This document shows positions 16,683 to 25,501 of a stretch of DNA of 64,000 bases, one piece after another. Location: NCBI RefSeq assembly GCF_002412165.1, contig NZ_NXIA01000002.1, positions 62,001-126,000 on the forward strand, written 5' to 3'. Each line of letters opens with the position of its first letter. Position 1 is the stretch's first letter. Below the pieces are notes generated by a model. The model saw nothing but the letters and a program-made list of their open reading frames with translations, had not been told where the DNA came from and did not search any database. Both the position numbers and the translations under genes were made by a program. This stretch comes from Curtobacterium sp. 'Ferrero'. Its GTDB lineage: Bacteria > Actinomycetota > Actinomycetes > Actinomycetales > Microbacteriaceae.

Positions 16683-17632
16683 TACTTCCCGGCCGCCTTC
16701 GCGTCCTGCTCGACCTCGGCCAGCTCGTCCTGCAGGTCGGAGGCGCTCACGTTGCGCGCGACGGCCTGCGGGTAGTCCCTCTTGAAGGCCTGCTGCACGG
16801 AGCTGTCCTGGAACAACTTCGCGAGCGCCAGGTAGGTCGAGTCGTCCTTGTCGGCGTTCCGGACGGCGAAGACGTTGACGTAGGGGGCCGCGCTCGCGCT
16901 CGAGGGGTCGTCCTTCGAGATGATGTCCTGCACCGGCAGGCCGGCGGCGGTCGCGAAGTTGTTGTTCACCACGGCCGCAGCGACGGAGCCCTGCTGCAGC
17001 GCGTTCGCGGTCTGGGACGCGTCGAGCGTCTGCACGTCGACCTTGTGCGTCTCGATGTCGGCCGTCGTCGAGAACGCGCTGCCACCGTTCTTCAGCGTGA
17101 GGAGCTTCGCGTCCTGCAGCACGAGGAGGGCACGCGCCTGGTTGATCGCGTCGTTCGGGATCGCGACCTTCGCGTCCGCCGGCAGGGCCGAGGCGCTGTC
17201 GTACTTCGTCGCGTACAGGGGCAGCGGGTAGACGGCCGTCGAGCCGATCGGCTGGATGTCGTCGTTCGAGGTGGTGTTGTAGTCAGCGAGGTACTGGATG
17301 TGCTGGAACTGGTTGATGTCGATCTGACCGTCCTGCAGGGCCGGGTTCGGCAGCGAGTAGTCGGAGAAGTTCACGAGCTGCACGGTGACGTTCAGCTTGT
17401 CCTTCGCGAGCTTCGTGTACGTCTTCCAGTACGGCAGGGCCTTGTCGGTCACCCCGATCTTGACGGTCTTCGCGGCACCGTCGGCGACAGCGCCCGAACC
17501 GTCGTTCCCGCCCGCACGGACGGCACCGACGATGACGGCGACGACGATCGCGACGACGATGACGGCCGCTGCGACGATCCAGCCGATCGGGCGCCGGCGC
17601 TTCGGCTTCTCGGGCAGTGCAGGTGCGGACAT
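16682..17632 (-). CDS. metQ: MetQ/NlpA family methionine-binding protein, membrane-anchored
   Basis: A 316-residue NLPA-family substrate-binding protein. The binding domain begins at about TVKIGVTDKALPYW and includes the family's INQFQHIQYL region and NDAINQARALLVLQ. Unlike most MetQ proteins, the N terminus has no lipobox cysteine: residues 16-42 form an uncleaved-looking transmembrane anchor after a basic KPKRRR stretch. It is first in the metQNI operon, with its ATG after a GAGGAGCACC site. I looked for a SAM riboswitch upstream (17633-17800) and saw none. Confidence 0.9.
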   Translation of the reverse strand: MSAPALPEKPKRRRPIGWIVAAAVIVVAIVVAVIVGAVRAGGNDGSGAVADGAAKTVKIGVTDKALPYWKTYTKLAKDKLNVTVQLVNFSDYSLPNPALQDGQIDINQFQHIQYLADYNTTSNDDIQPIGSTAVYPLPLYATKYDSASALPADAKVAIPNDAINQARALLVLQDAKLLTLKNGGSAFSTTADIETHKVDVQTLDASQTANALQQGSVAAAVVNNNFATAAGLPVQDIISKDDPSSASAAPYVNVFAVRNADKDDSTYLALAKLFQDSSVQQAFKRDYPQAVARNVSASDLQDELAEVEQDAKAAGK

Positions 17633-17801
17633 GGTGCTCCTCGTGGGCTCGCGGTGGTGACGGCGGCTCCGGTGGCGCCTGGTGCAGGCGGGCCGGTCGG
17701 CCGCTGCGTGCCCCGAGTGTGGCCCGTGCCCCGTGCGGGCCGCGAGTTGCGTTCCGCCGTGTTACAGCCGTGTGACAGCGCCGTCCGGTTCACTCGGACG
17801 G

Positions 17802-18299
17802 GTGCGGAGCATCGAACTCGTCCTGACCCCGGCCTCGGACGCCGCGGTGCGGGCGGCGTGGGACGAGCTCGTGTCCGACGGGCTGCCGAGCCTCGGCCGC
17901 CACGTGTCGGAGTCGAACGCGCCGCACGTCACCCTCGTCGCAGGACCCGACCTGCCGGTGCCGTCGCGCATCGACGCGCCCCTGCCCGCCCGGCTCCGAC
18001 TCGGCGGCGTCCTGCTCTTCCCGGCCGGTCCGGAGCGGTCGGTCCTCGTCCGGGCGGTCGTCGTCGACCCGGCGCTCGCCGCCTTCCACGCGGCCGTCCA
18101 CCGAGCGGTGCCGGGTGGCGTCGACACGTCCCTGCCCGGAGCGTGGTCGCCGCACGTGTCGTTCGCCCGCCGGGTCCGCGACGCCGACCTGGCGCGAGCG
18201 CTCGCGGCGCTCCGGCGTGCGCCGCTGCCCGACGAGCTCGAGGTCGGTGGTCTGCGCGCCTGGGACGGGGAGACGAAGACGGTCACCCCGCTCGCGTGA
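17802..18299 (+). CDS. 2'-5' RNA ligase/2H phosphoesterase family protein
   Basis: A protein of 165 residues with a GTG start (an in-frame GTG at 17772 is the alternative). Two H-x-T/S motifs, APHVTLV near residue 44 and SPHVSFA near residue 115, define the 2H phosphoesterase (LigT/CPDase) fold. Such proteins hydrolyse or ligate 2'-5' or cyclic phosphodiester bonds in RNA or nucleotides. It is divergent from metQNI and convergent with the alditol oxidase gene. Confidence 0.8.
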   Translation: MRSIELVLTPASDAAVRAAWDELVSDGLPSLGRHVSESNAPHVTLVAGPDLPVPSRIDAPLPARLRLGGVLLFPAGPERSVLVRAVVVDPALAAFHAAVHRAVPGGVDTSLPGAWSPHVSFARRVRDADLARALAALRRAPLPDELEVGGLRAWDGETKTVTPLA

Positions 18300-18377
18300 G
18301 CGGCGTGGCGGACGCGGGACGGGCCTCCCGGCCGGTCGCGGGCTGGGCGGGCGCGGGTCCAGCGGGCACCCCGCCGC

Positions 18378-18446
18378 GTGGTCGGTCGCCCGTGGTCGGT
18401 CGCCTGTGGTCGGTCGCCTGTGGTCAGTCGCCCGTGGTCAGACGCC
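18378..18446. repeat. 14-bp tandem repeat GTGGTCGGTCGCCY
   Basis: Five head-to-tail copies start at 18378, 18392, 18406, 18420 and 18434. The last two have A for G at one position, and the final copy runs into the 3' end of the alditol oxidase gene (stop at 18438-18440). Both neighbouring genes end here. The preceding 18300-18377 stretch has nothing recognisable. Confidence 0.85.
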
Positions 18447-19685
18447 GAGGACGCGTTCGGCGAAGGCGGAGCCGAACACGCGATCCGGGTCCGCTGCGCG
18501 GACCAGGTCGCGGACGGCCGGGAGGCGCGGGTACAGCCCGGCGATCGTCGTACCGTCCAGGGAGCTCATCTTGCCCCAGTGCGGTCGCCCGTCGAAGGGG
18601 GCGAGCAGGCCCTCGAGGTCGGGCAGCAGCGCCGCGACCTCCGTCGGGTGCTTCTTCCACGTGAAGGCGATGCAGAGGACGTCCTCGCCCTGGGTCGGAC
18701 TCAGCCAGAAGGGATCGGCGGCCATCGTCCGCAGCTCGCAGACGTGCAGGTGCGGCTGGATGCGGTCGGCCAGGGTCCGGACCGCCTCGAGCGCGGCGGC
18801 GGCGTGCCGGAGCGGGACGAAGTGCTCGCTCTGCACCTCCGACCCGACGCTCGGCACGGACTCGATCGGGAAGTGGGGGAGTCGGTCCCACCACGGTCCG
18901 ACCGACCCGTCGCGCGCGGTGTGGTGGCCGTCACCCGGGGAGCCGGGCAGCCGGGATGCGCCGACCAGGTCGTCGGGCACGGCCACGTCGGTCGCGCCGT
19001 CGGGCACCCGGGACTTCACGAGGACCTCGCTGACCTCGTCGCCGAACACCGTGTAGGAGCACACCGAGTAGCCCGCGGCGTGGATCGCGGCGACGTTCGC
19101 GGTGAAGACGTCCCAGGGGAACGGGCCGTAGGTGTCCTGACGCATGTCGTACGTCGGCTCGACGTCGAGCGTCACGCGCGTCACGATGCCGAACAGTCCG
19201 AGGTGGAGGACCGTGCCCGCGAAGTCGGGGTCGTCGCGGTGGACGGACCGGAGCTCGCCGTCCGGACCGATCAGCTCGAGGGCACGGACCGCGGTGCTCA
19301 GTGAGCCGAGGGCGGTGCCCGAGCCGTGCGTGCCGGTGGCGACCGCGCCGCCGATCGAGATGTGGGGGAGCGACCCCGTGTTGTGCAGGGCGAAGCCGGC
19401 GCGGTCGAGGTCCGGCGCGACGAGACCGTACCGAGTGCCCGCGCCCATCGTCGCGGTGCGTGCCTCCGCGTCGACGACGAGGTCCGTCGGGATGCCGGTG
19501 AGGTCGAGCAGCACGCCGGGGGTGTCGGCGACGTCGTTGAACGAGTGCCGGGTGCCGAGGCCGTGCACGCGCGGGGAGCGGGCGACGAGCTCGGCTGCCT
19601 CGGCGATGCTGCCCGGCCGGACGATGCGTTCTGCCGTGTAGGTGACCGTGCCGGACCAGTTCAACTCGCTCGTCGTCGACCGCAT
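18438..19685 (-). CDS. FAD-linked alditol oxidase-like oxidoreductase
   Basis: A 415-residue VAO/PCMH-type flavoprotein. GLGTRHSFN places a histidine at residue 47, the position that covalently holds FAD in Streptomyces alditol oxidase. The PP-loop/FAD region TATMGAGTRYG, the GGAVATGTHGSG loop and a C-terminal HWGKMSS motif follow (lactone oxidase/alditol oxidase family). The reaction would be oxygen-dependent oxidation of a polyol (xylitol, sorbitol) or aldonolactone with H2O2 release. The reading frame continues through the next gene upstream; ATG 19685 was chosen because it gives the family's normal length. Confidence 0.87.
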   Translation of the reverse strand: MRSTTSELNWSGTVTYTAERIVRPGSIAEAAELVARSPRVHGLGTRHSFNDVADTPGVLLDLTGIPTDLVVDAEARTATMGAGTRYGLVAPDLDRAGFALHNTGSLPHISIGGAVATGTHGSGTALGSLSTAVRALELIGPDGELRSVHRDDPDFAGTVLHLGLFGIVTRVTLDVEPTYDMRQDTYGPFPWDVFTANVAAIHAAGYSVCSYTVFGDEVSEVLVKSRVPDGATDVAVPDDLVGASRLPGSPGDGHHTARDGSVGPWWDRLPHFPIESVPSVGSEVQSEHFVPLRHAAAALEAVRTLADRIQPHLHVCELRTMAADPFWLSPTQGEDVLCIAFTWKKHPTEVAALLPDLEGLLAPFDGRPHWGKMSSLDGTTIAGLYPRLPAVRDLVRAADPDRVFGSAFAERVLGV

Positions 19686-19781
19686 GGTGCACACGATGCC
19701 ACGCGCGGCCGACACCGGTGGGACGGGTGCGACCCCGTCTTCTGTGTTCCGCGCCCCCGCACCCACGTGTTCCGCGCCCCC

Positions 19782-19838
19782 GGACGAACATCGCGCCCCG
19801 GACGAACGGGGCGCGGTGTTCGTCCAGGGGCGCGATGT
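19782..19838 (-). terminator. two mutually exclusive hairpins downstream of the MFS gene
   Basis: GGACGAACA-TC-GCGCCCC (19782-19799) pairs with GGGGCGC-GG-TGTTCGTCC (19808-19825). Alternatively ACATCGCGCCCC (19788-19799) pairs with GGGGCGCGATGT (19827-19838). It sits in the 221-bp gap between two minus-strand genes and probably ends transcription of the MFS gene. TGTTCCGCGCCCCCG is also repeated directly just before it. Confidence 0.55.
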
Positions 19839-19906
19839 GGGGCTCGCACTCGACGGGCGTCGTCCCGACGGGCGCGACGCGGCGACAGGCGGCGCGACGG
19901 CCGGCG

Positions 19907-21382
19907 TCAGTGCACCGCCGGTGCGGGTGCGCCCTCCGGGGTCGATGGGCGACGCACGAGGGCGGCGGTCACGATGCCGAACAGCGAGATCACTGCGCCG
20001 ACGAGGAACGCCGTCCGGACGCCCACCGCGGTGGCTGCCGCGACGTCGTCCGCGCCCGTGCTCGCCGCACCGGCAGCGCCGATCGTCAGGAGCGTCACGA
20101 AGAGCGCCGTGCCGGCCGCGCCCGCGAGCTGCTGGGCGGTGCCGAGGACTGCACTGCCGTGCGAGTAGAGCCGGGGCGGCAGCCCACCGAGCGCCGCGGT
20201 GAAGAGGGGCGTGAACGTCAGGGCGAGTCCGACGCTCAGGACGACGTGCGCGCCGAGGACGAACCACACGCTCGTGTCGGTGCCGACGGTGGCCAGCCCC
20301 CAGAAGACGGCGCTCACGATGATCGCGCCCGGCACGAGCAGCACGCGCGGACCGCGGCGGTCGTAGATGCGCCCCACGACCGGCGAGAGCAGGCCCATGA
20401 TCAGGCCGCCGGGGAGCAGCAGCAGGCCGACCTGCAGGACCTCGAGCCCGAGGACGCGTTCGAGGTAGATCGGCAGCAGGATGAGCGTGCCGAACATCGC
20501 CATGAAGCTGATCACCATCGCGACGATCGGGATGGTGAACCCGCGCGTGCGGAACGTGCGGAGGTCGAGCAGCGCCGAGTCGGTGCGCTGCAGCCGCGTC
20601 TGCCGGAACACGAACACTGCGAGCGCGGCCACCCCGACGGCGAGGGACAGGACCGGCACGAGCGGCCCGGTCGAACCGGCCTCGCCGATGCTCGACAGCC
20701 CGTACACCAGCCCGCCGAAGGCGAAGGCGGACAGCACCACTGAGAGCACGTCGATCGGCGCCGAGCGCGGGGTCGACACGTTGCGGACCTTGACCGCACC
20801 CAGTACGAGCGCCGCGACGGCGATCGGCAGCACGAAGCCGAACAGCCAGCGCCACGAGAACGCGTTGAGGATCAGGCCGGAGATCGTCGGTCCGATCGCC
20901 GGTGCCACCGAGATGACGATCGAGATGTTGCCCATGACCCGTCCGCGGTGCGCCGGCTCGATGAGCGTGAGCACCGTCGTCATGAGGAGCGGCATCATGA
21001 TCGCGGTGCCGCTGGCCTGCACGATGCGTCCGACGAGCAGCACGGCGAAGCCCGGCGCGAGGAGCGCGACGAGGGTGCCGGCGGAGAACAGGCTCATCGC
21101 CCACACGAACACCGGGCGGGTGTCGAACCGCTGCAGCAGGAACCCGGTGACCGGGATGACGACGGCCATGGTGAGCAGGAAGCCGGTCGTGAGCCATTGA
21201 CCGGTCGCCGCGCTGATGCCGAGGTCGTCCATCAGGCGGGGCAGCGCCACACCCATGATCGTCTCGTTGAGGATGACCACGAAGGCCGAGACGAGCAGGA
21301 GCCCGATCACGAGCCGGGTCTCGCCGGGCGAGGGCTGCGTCACGCTCCCGGTGCGGGGCGGGGTGTCGACGGCCTGGGTCAT
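19907..21382 (-). CDS. MFS transporter, DHA2 family exporter
   Basis: A 491-residue porter with about 14 spans, ATG 21382. It has LNETIMGVALPRLMDDLGI in span 1, the motif A loop LLQRFDTRPVF, AIGPTISGLILNAFSWRW (motif C, antiporter signature) and a long C-terminal half. It is closest in appearance to MdtD/LmrB-type multidrug exporters. An imperfect palindrome, ACGGA-N9-TCCGT, lies 69 bases upstream and overlaps a plausible -10, so regulation by a TetR/MarR-type repressor is likely; no adjacent regulator gene is present. Confidence 0.88.
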   Translation of the reverse strand: MTQAVDTPPRTGSVTQPSPGETRLVIGLLLVSAFVVILNETIMGVALPRLMDDLGISAATGQWLTTGFLLTMAVVIPVTGFLLQRFDTRPVFVWAMSLFSAGTLVALLAPGFAVLLVGRIVQASGTAIMMPLLMTTVLTLIEPAHRGRVMGNISIVISVAPAIGPTISGLILNAFSWRWLFGFVLPIAVAALVLGAVKVRNVSTPRSAPIDVLSVVLSAFAFGGLVYGLSSIGEAGSTGPLVPVLSLAVGVAALAVFVFRQTRLQRTDSALLDLRTFRTRGFTIPIVAMVISFMAMFGTLILLPIYLERVLGLEVLQVGLLLLPGGLIMGLLSPVVGRIYDRRGPRVLLVPGAIIVSAVFWGLATVGTDTSVWFVLGAHVVLSVGLALTFTPLFTAALGGLPPRLYSHGSAVLGTAQQLAGAAGTALFVTLLTIGAAGAASTGADDVAAATAVGVRTAFLVGAVISLFGIVTAALVRRPSTPEGAPAPAVH

Positions 21383-21450
21383 GCGGGGCTCCTGGTGGAT
21401 CGCGACGTACGGGACGAGGGCGCCGGAGCGCAGACAGGGCAACCGCCTGA

Positions 21451-21469
21451 ACGGATTCGATTATTCCGT
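21451..21469. promoter_or_regulatory. operator-like palindrome upstream of the DHA2 exporter
   Basis: ACGGATTCGATTATTCCGT has ACGGA/TCCGT arms plus one further matching inner pair. Its AT-rich centre differs from the surrounding GC-rich DNA and would place a -10-like AATAAT on the minus strand. It is consistent with a repressor site. Confidence 0.4.
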
Positions 21470-21532
21470 CCCCGTCCGACATCCGGCAGGCCCCGAGGAC
21501 GAGATCCTGGTGATCGCCTCCGTGCGCCGCGT

Positions 21533-21820
21533 TCAATGGAGGATCGAGAACCCCTCGACGTCCCCGTGCGGCACGACCGGACGCAGCGTCACGTCCGTCA
21601 CCGTGGCTGACGGCGGCCCGGCGTGCAGCAGTTCCATGAGTCGGTCGACCGCTGCGCTCGGCCCCTCCGCCTCGACCTCGACCGTCCCGTCGAACAGGTT
21701 GCGCGCGTACCCGGTCAGCTCGAGGCCGTCGGCCTTGCGTGCCGTCCAGTAACGGAAGCCCACCCCCTGCACGGTCCCCGACACCACCGCGTGCATCCTC
21801 GTCACCGTCGTCATGTCCAT
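21533..21820 (-). CDS. acyP: acylphosphatase
   Basis: A small protein of about 95 residues with the acylphosphatase signature: VSGTVQGVGFRYWT (catalytic Arg and phosphate loop) and GYARNLFDGTVEVEAEG (catalytic Asn). It hydrolyses acyl phosphates such as carbamoyl phosphate or 1,3-bisphosphoglycerate. The start is uncertain: GTG 21823, ATG 21820 or ATG 21814 are adjacent in frame, and I chose the first ATG. It is divergent from nrtR. Confidence 0.9.
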   Translation of the reverse strand: MDMTTVTRMHAVVSGTVQGVGFRYWTARKADGLELTGYARNLFDGTVEVEAEGPSAAVDRLMELLHAGPPSATVTDVTLRPVVPHGDVEGFSILH

Positions 21821-21860
21821 CACCGTAGAGGCGCGCCCGGCGAACGAGTTTTCGGCGGTG

Positions 21861-21915
21861 TTACCGACTCGTGAAACCCGGTGATAGAGTCATCCCAACC
21901 CGAACACTTCGAGTC
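21861..21915 (+). promoter_or_regulatory. nrtR-nadABC promoter with GACTC dyads
   Basis: TTACCG (21861-21866) and TAGAGT (21885-21890), spaced by 18 bp, form a good promoter. GACTC occurs at 21866 and, inverted, GAGTC at 21887 and 21911, giving GACTC-N16-GAGTC over the promoter and a third half-site beside the start codon. A Nudix-type NAD repressor encoded immediately downstream would be expected to bind here. Confidence 0.5.
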
Positions 21916-21918
21916 ACC

Positions 21919-22608
21919 ATGACACAAACTCCTGATCCCATCCGCGTCGCGGTCTCCACCGTGATCGTCGCGTTGCGCCCGCACCCGGACACCGGTGCCC
22001 CGGCGCTCTGGATGCCGCTCGTGCGTCGCGTCGCGGAGCCGTACGAGGGGTCGTGGGCCCTGCCCGGAGGCTGGGTCGGAGCCGACGAGGGGCTCGAGGA
22101 CTCCGCCGCTGCCCGCCTCCGCGAGACCACCAACGTGCAGCCGCGCTACCTCGAGCAGCTCTACGCGTTCGGCGACGTCGACCGGTCCCCGAGCCGGGTC
22201 GTGTCGATCGTGTACTGGGCACTCGTCCACCCCGACGAGGCGAACGTCGTGCCCGACGACTGGAACGTCCGCTGGTTCCTCGCCGACGAGCACCCACCGC
22301 TCGCCTTCGACCACGACCGCATCGTCGAGTACGCCCTCTGGCGGCTCCGGAACAAGATGTCCTACTCGCGGATCGCCCAGGCGTTCCTCGGCGACCGCTT
22401 CACCCTCGCCGAGCTCCGCGGCGTCTACGAGGCCGTGCTCGGGCGGGCACTCGACCCCGCGAACTTCCGCCGGCAGGTCGAGCGCACCGACGCGGTCCTG
22501 CCCACCGACGAGACCACGAGCGGCGGCCGGCACCGTCCGGCGCGGCTCTACCGCTCGAACCCCGACCTCGCGTACGCCGACAACGGCCCGCTCACCCCGA
22601 ACCGATAG
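21919..22608 (+). CDS. nrtR: NrtR-type Nudix transcriptional regulator of NAD synthesis
   Basis: A 229-residue protein. Residues 1-150 form a Nudix-like domain (ALPGGWVGADEGLEDSAAARL; the catalytic REXXEE glutamates are replaced, the box ending RLRETTN), so it is a sensor, not an active hydrolase. Residues about 155-229 form a winged helix (LRNKMSYSRIAQAFLGDRFTLAELRGVYE). It lies directly before nadA, with 8 bp between stop and start. NrtR repressors sense ADP-ribose and control nad genes, which fits this position. Confidence 0.88.
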   Translation: MTQTPDPIRVAVSTVIVALRPHPDTGAPALWMPLVRRVAEPYEGSWALPGGWVGADEGLEDSAAARLRETTNVQPRYLEQLYAFGDVDRSPSRVVSIVYWALVHPDEANVVPDDWNVRWFLADEHPPLAFDHDRIVEYALWRLRNKMSYSRIAQAFLGDRFTLAELRGVYEAVLGRALDPANFRRQVERTDAVLPTDETTSGGRHRPARLYRSNPDLAYADNGPLTPNR

Positions 22609-22616
22609 GAACCACC

Positions 22617-23888
22617 GTGTCCATCGCGACCACCATCGAGCTCATCTCCAACGGCAGGGCCGACGGCAGCACGTGCACGCCGGACCTCGCGATGCCCACG
22701 TGGGACTTCGACAGCCGGCCCGGCTACGGCCCCGGCTCGTCGATGTCCGACGTCATCCCGACCGGAGCACCACGCCAGGGCGGCATCCCCGAGGAGTACA
22801 AGACCGCGAGCGACGAGGAGCTCCACGAGCGCATCGAGCGGGCGAAGGCGACCCTGGGCGACCGGGTCGTGGTCCTCGGCCACTTCTACCAGCGCGACGA
22901 GGTCGTCCGGCACGCGGACTTCCTCGGTGACTCCTTCCAGCTCGCGAACGCCGCGCTGACCAAGCCCGACGCCGAGGCGATCGTGTTCTGCGGCGTGCAC
23001 TTCATGGCCGAGACCGCCGACATCCTCGCCCGGGACGACCAGCGGGTCATCCTGCCGAACCTCGCCGCCGGATGCTCGATGGCGGACATGGCCGACATCG
23101 ACAGCGTCGAGCAAGCCTGGGCAGAGCTCACCGAGGTCTACGGCACCGAACCGGACGCGGACGGCCGCGTGCCGGTCATCCCCGTCACCTACATGAACTC
23201 CGCCGCCGACCTCAAGGCGTTCTGTGGCCGCAACGGCGGCATCGTCTGCACCAGCTCGAACGCCGCGACCGTGCTCGAGTGGGCGTTCGAGCGGGGACAG
23301 CGCGTGCTGTTCTTCCCCGACCAGCACCTCGGACGGAACACCGCGAAGGCGATGGGGATCAGCACCGACCTCATGCCGATGTGGAACCCGCGCAAGGCCC
23401 TCGGCGGCAACGACGTCCGCACCCTGCAGGACGCCCGGGTCGTGCTGTGGCACGGCTTCTGCTCCGTCCACCGCCGCTTCACCGTCGACCAGATCGAGCA
23501 GGCCCGTCGCGACCACCCCGGTGTGCAGGTCATCGTCCACCCGGAGTGCCCGATGGCCGTCGTCGACGCGGCGGACGCCGCCGGCAGCACCGACCTGATC
23601 CGCAAGACGGTGGCCGCGGCCACCGAGCCGACCACGTTCGCGATCGGCACCGAGATCAACATGGTGAACCGGCTCGCCGCCGAGTACCCGCAGCACACGA
23701 TCTTCTGCCTCGACCCCGTCGTGTGCCCCTGCTCCACCATGTACCGCATCCACCCGGGCTACCTGGCGTGGGTGCTCGAGGCGCTCGTCCGTGGCGAGGT
23801 GCTCAACGAGATCGTCGTGCCGGCGGACGTGCAAGCTGACGCCAAGGTCGCGCTCGAGCGCATGCTCGCCGCCCGACCGCGGGACTGA
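22617..23888 (+). CDS. nadA: quinolinate synthase
   Basis: A 423-residue NadA. It condenses iminoaspartate with dihydroxyacetone phosphate to quinolinate using a 4Fe-4S cluster. Candidate cluster cysteines are in the expected places: Cys125 (FCGVHFMAE), Cys211 (VCTSSNA) and Cys370/Cys372 (VVCPCSTMY). An approximately 50-residue N-terminal extension precedes the core, as in other actinobacterial NadA proteins. The GTG start at 22617 follows GATAGGAACC. It is the second gene of the nrtR-nadABC-nifS operon and is followed by nadB two bases later. Confidence 0.94.
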   Translation: MSIATTIELISNGRADGSTCTPDLAMPTWDFDSRPGYGPGSSMSDVIPTGAPRQGGIPEEYKTASDEELHERIERAKATLGDRVVVLGHFYQRDEVVRHADFLGDSFQLANAALTKPDAEAIVFCGVHFMAETADILARDDQRVILPNLAAGCSMADMADIDSVEQAWAELTEVYGTEPDADGRVPVIPVTYMNSAADLKAFCGRNGGIVCTSSNAATVLEWAFERGQRVLFFPDQHLGRNTAKAMGISTDLMPMWNPRKALGGNDVRTLQDARVVLWHGFCSVHRRFTVDQIEQARRDHPGVQVIVHPECPMAVVDAADAAGSTDLIRKTVAAATEPTTFAIGTEINMVNRLAAEYPQHTIFCLDPVVCPCSTMYRIHPGYLAWVLEALVRGEVLNEIVVPADVQADAKVALERMLAARPRD

Positions 23889-23890
23889 CC

Positions 23891-25501
23891 GTGCACGTCG
23901 TCATCGTCGGCTCGGGCATCGCCGGGCTCACCACCGCGATCCGCGCGAGCAGCCGTCACGACGTCACCCTCGTGACCAAGGGCGCGCTGACGGACGGCGC
24001 GACCGCGTACGCCCAGGGTGGGGTCGCGGTGGCGCTCGGGGCGGACGACTCCGCCGCGCTCCACCAGGCGGACACCCACGTCGCCGCGGCCGGCAGCGCG
24101 GACGCGAGAGCGGTCGAGGTGCTCTGCACCGACGGACCGGCCCGCGTCCGCGACCTGCTCGCCCTCGGCGTGGCGTTCGACCGGACCACGGACCCCGGCA
24201 GCCTCGACCGCCACGGCGACGACCTCGCCCGCGGTCGCGAGGCCGCGCACGGTCGCTGGCGCGTCGTGCACGCCGACGGCGACCAGACGGGAGCGGCGAT
24301 CGAGCGGACCCTCGTCGACGCCCTGCACCGTCGGCACGTCACCATCCTCGAACGCACCTGCCTGGTCGACCTCGTGGTGCGCCACGGCGCGGTCGTCGGC
24401 GTCGACGTGCTCGACCTGCTCGGCGAGCCGCGTCGCATCGACGCCGACGCCGTCGTGCTCGCGTCCGGCGGCGCCGGCCACCTCTACCGCGAGACCACCA
24501 ACCCGCTCGTCGCGACGGGGGACGGGCAGGCCGCCGCGTGGCGCGCCGGTGCCGTGCTCGCCGACCTCGAGTTCGTCCAGTTCCACCCGACCCGACTCGC
24601 GGTCCCCGGCGGCGGGCTCGTGTCCGAGGCCGTCCGCGGCGAGGGTGCCGTGCTCCGCGACGCGCGCGGCCGTCGGTTCATGACGGCCGTGCACCCGGAC
24701 GCCGAGCTCGCCCCGCGGGACGTCGTCGCTCGGGGCATCGCCGCCGCGGTGCGCGACCAGGGCGGCGAACCGGTGCTGCTCGACGCCACCGGCCTCGGCC
24801 CCGACCACCTGGTCCGACGGTTCCCCGGTCTCACCCGGGCGACCCGAGCCGCCGGGTTCGACTGGACCCGCGAGGGGGTCCCGGTCGCGCCCGCCGCCCA
24901 CTACTCGATGGGCGGGGTCGCCACCGACGCCGAGGGGCGCACCAGCCTGCCCGGACTCCTCGCCGTCGGGGAGGTCGCCTGCACCGGCGTCCACGGTGCC
25001 AACCGGCTCGCGTCGAACTCGCTCCTCGAGGGCCTCGTCTTCGCCGTCCGCGCAGCGGACGCGCTCGACGGTCCGCGCCCCGGCAGGCTCCGCCTGCGTG
25101 GCGACGCCGACCTACCGGTGACCGACGTGGCGGACGCAGGTCGTGCCTACCGACCGGACCGGACTGGAGGCACGGAGCACCGCACCGACGTCGTCGACGT
25201 CCGCAGCGTGGTCCAGTCCGTCATGACGGACCGCGTCGGGCTGCTGCGCGACGCGGCCGGGCTCGCGAGCGCCCGACGGGACCTCGACCGACTCGGCGTC
25301 CCGGACCCGACCGGCGTGCGCGAGCACGAGGACCGTGCCCTGCTCGCCCTCGCCCGCCTGACCGCCCTCGCCGCCGAGGCCCGGACCGAGTCGCGCGGCG
25401 CCCACGCCCGGACCGACCACCCCGACACCGACCCGCGGGCCGCCGTCTCGACCGGCTGGGTCGCCCAGCACGCCACCGTCCCCCAGGAGGTACCCGCATG
25501 A
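23891..25501 (+). CDS. nadB: L-aspartate oxidase
   Basis: A 536-residue flavoprotein of the succinate dehydrogenase/fumarate reductase family. The FAD motif GSGIAGLTTAI is at the N terminus, TDGATAYAQGGVAVAL and EFVQFHPT occur mid-protein, and the GGVATD...GANRLASNSLLE segment binds FAD/substrate. It oxidises L-aspartate to iminoaspartate for NadA. The GTG start is 2 bp after the nadA stop, and the stop overlaps nadC ATG (ATGA). The C-terminal helical part is shorter and more divergent than in E. coli, with an Asp/His/Arg-rich end. Confidence 0.94.
   Translation: MHVVIVGSGIAGLTTAIRASSRHDVTLVTKGALTDGATAYAQGGVAVALGADDSAALHQADTHVAAAGSADARAVEVLCTDGPARVRDLLALGVAFDRTTDPGSLDRHGDDLARGREAAHGRWRVVHADGDQTGAAIERTLVDALHRRHVTILERTCLVDLVVRHGAVVGVDVLDLLGEPRRIDADAVVLASGGAGHLYRETTNPLVATGDGQAAAWRAGAVLADLEFVQFHPTRLAVPGGGLVSEAVRGEGAVLRDARGRRFMTAVHPDAELAPRDVVARGIAAAVRDQGGEPVLLDATGLGPDHLVRRFPGLTRATRAAGFDWTREGVPVAPAAHYSMGGVATDAEGRTSLPGLLAVGEVACTGVHGANRLASNSLLEGLVFAVRAADALDGPRPGRLRLRGDADLPVTDVADAGRAYRPDRTGGTEHRTDVVDVRSVVQSVMTDRVGLLRDAAGLASARRDLDRLGVPDPTGVREHEDRALLALARLTALAAEARTESRGAHARTDHPDTDPRAAVSTGWVAQHATVPQEVPA

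Noticed and set aside
17633-17801. SAM riboswitch upstream of metQNI
   Set aside because: None of the conserved S-box or SAM-IV blocks is visible; only GC-rich sequence.
18378-18446. Possible CRISPR array
   Set aside because: The repeats are only 14 bp with no spacers; the arrays at 4941 and 62641 are likewise contiguous tandem repeats, and no cas genes are present.
18438-21536. A continuous 1032-codon minus-strand frame covering two loci
   Set aside because: Only the last 415 codons are a real gene (alditol oxidase); the rest is the wrong frame of the DHA2 exporter and reads as Arg/Pro-rich noise, as is usual in high-GC DNA.
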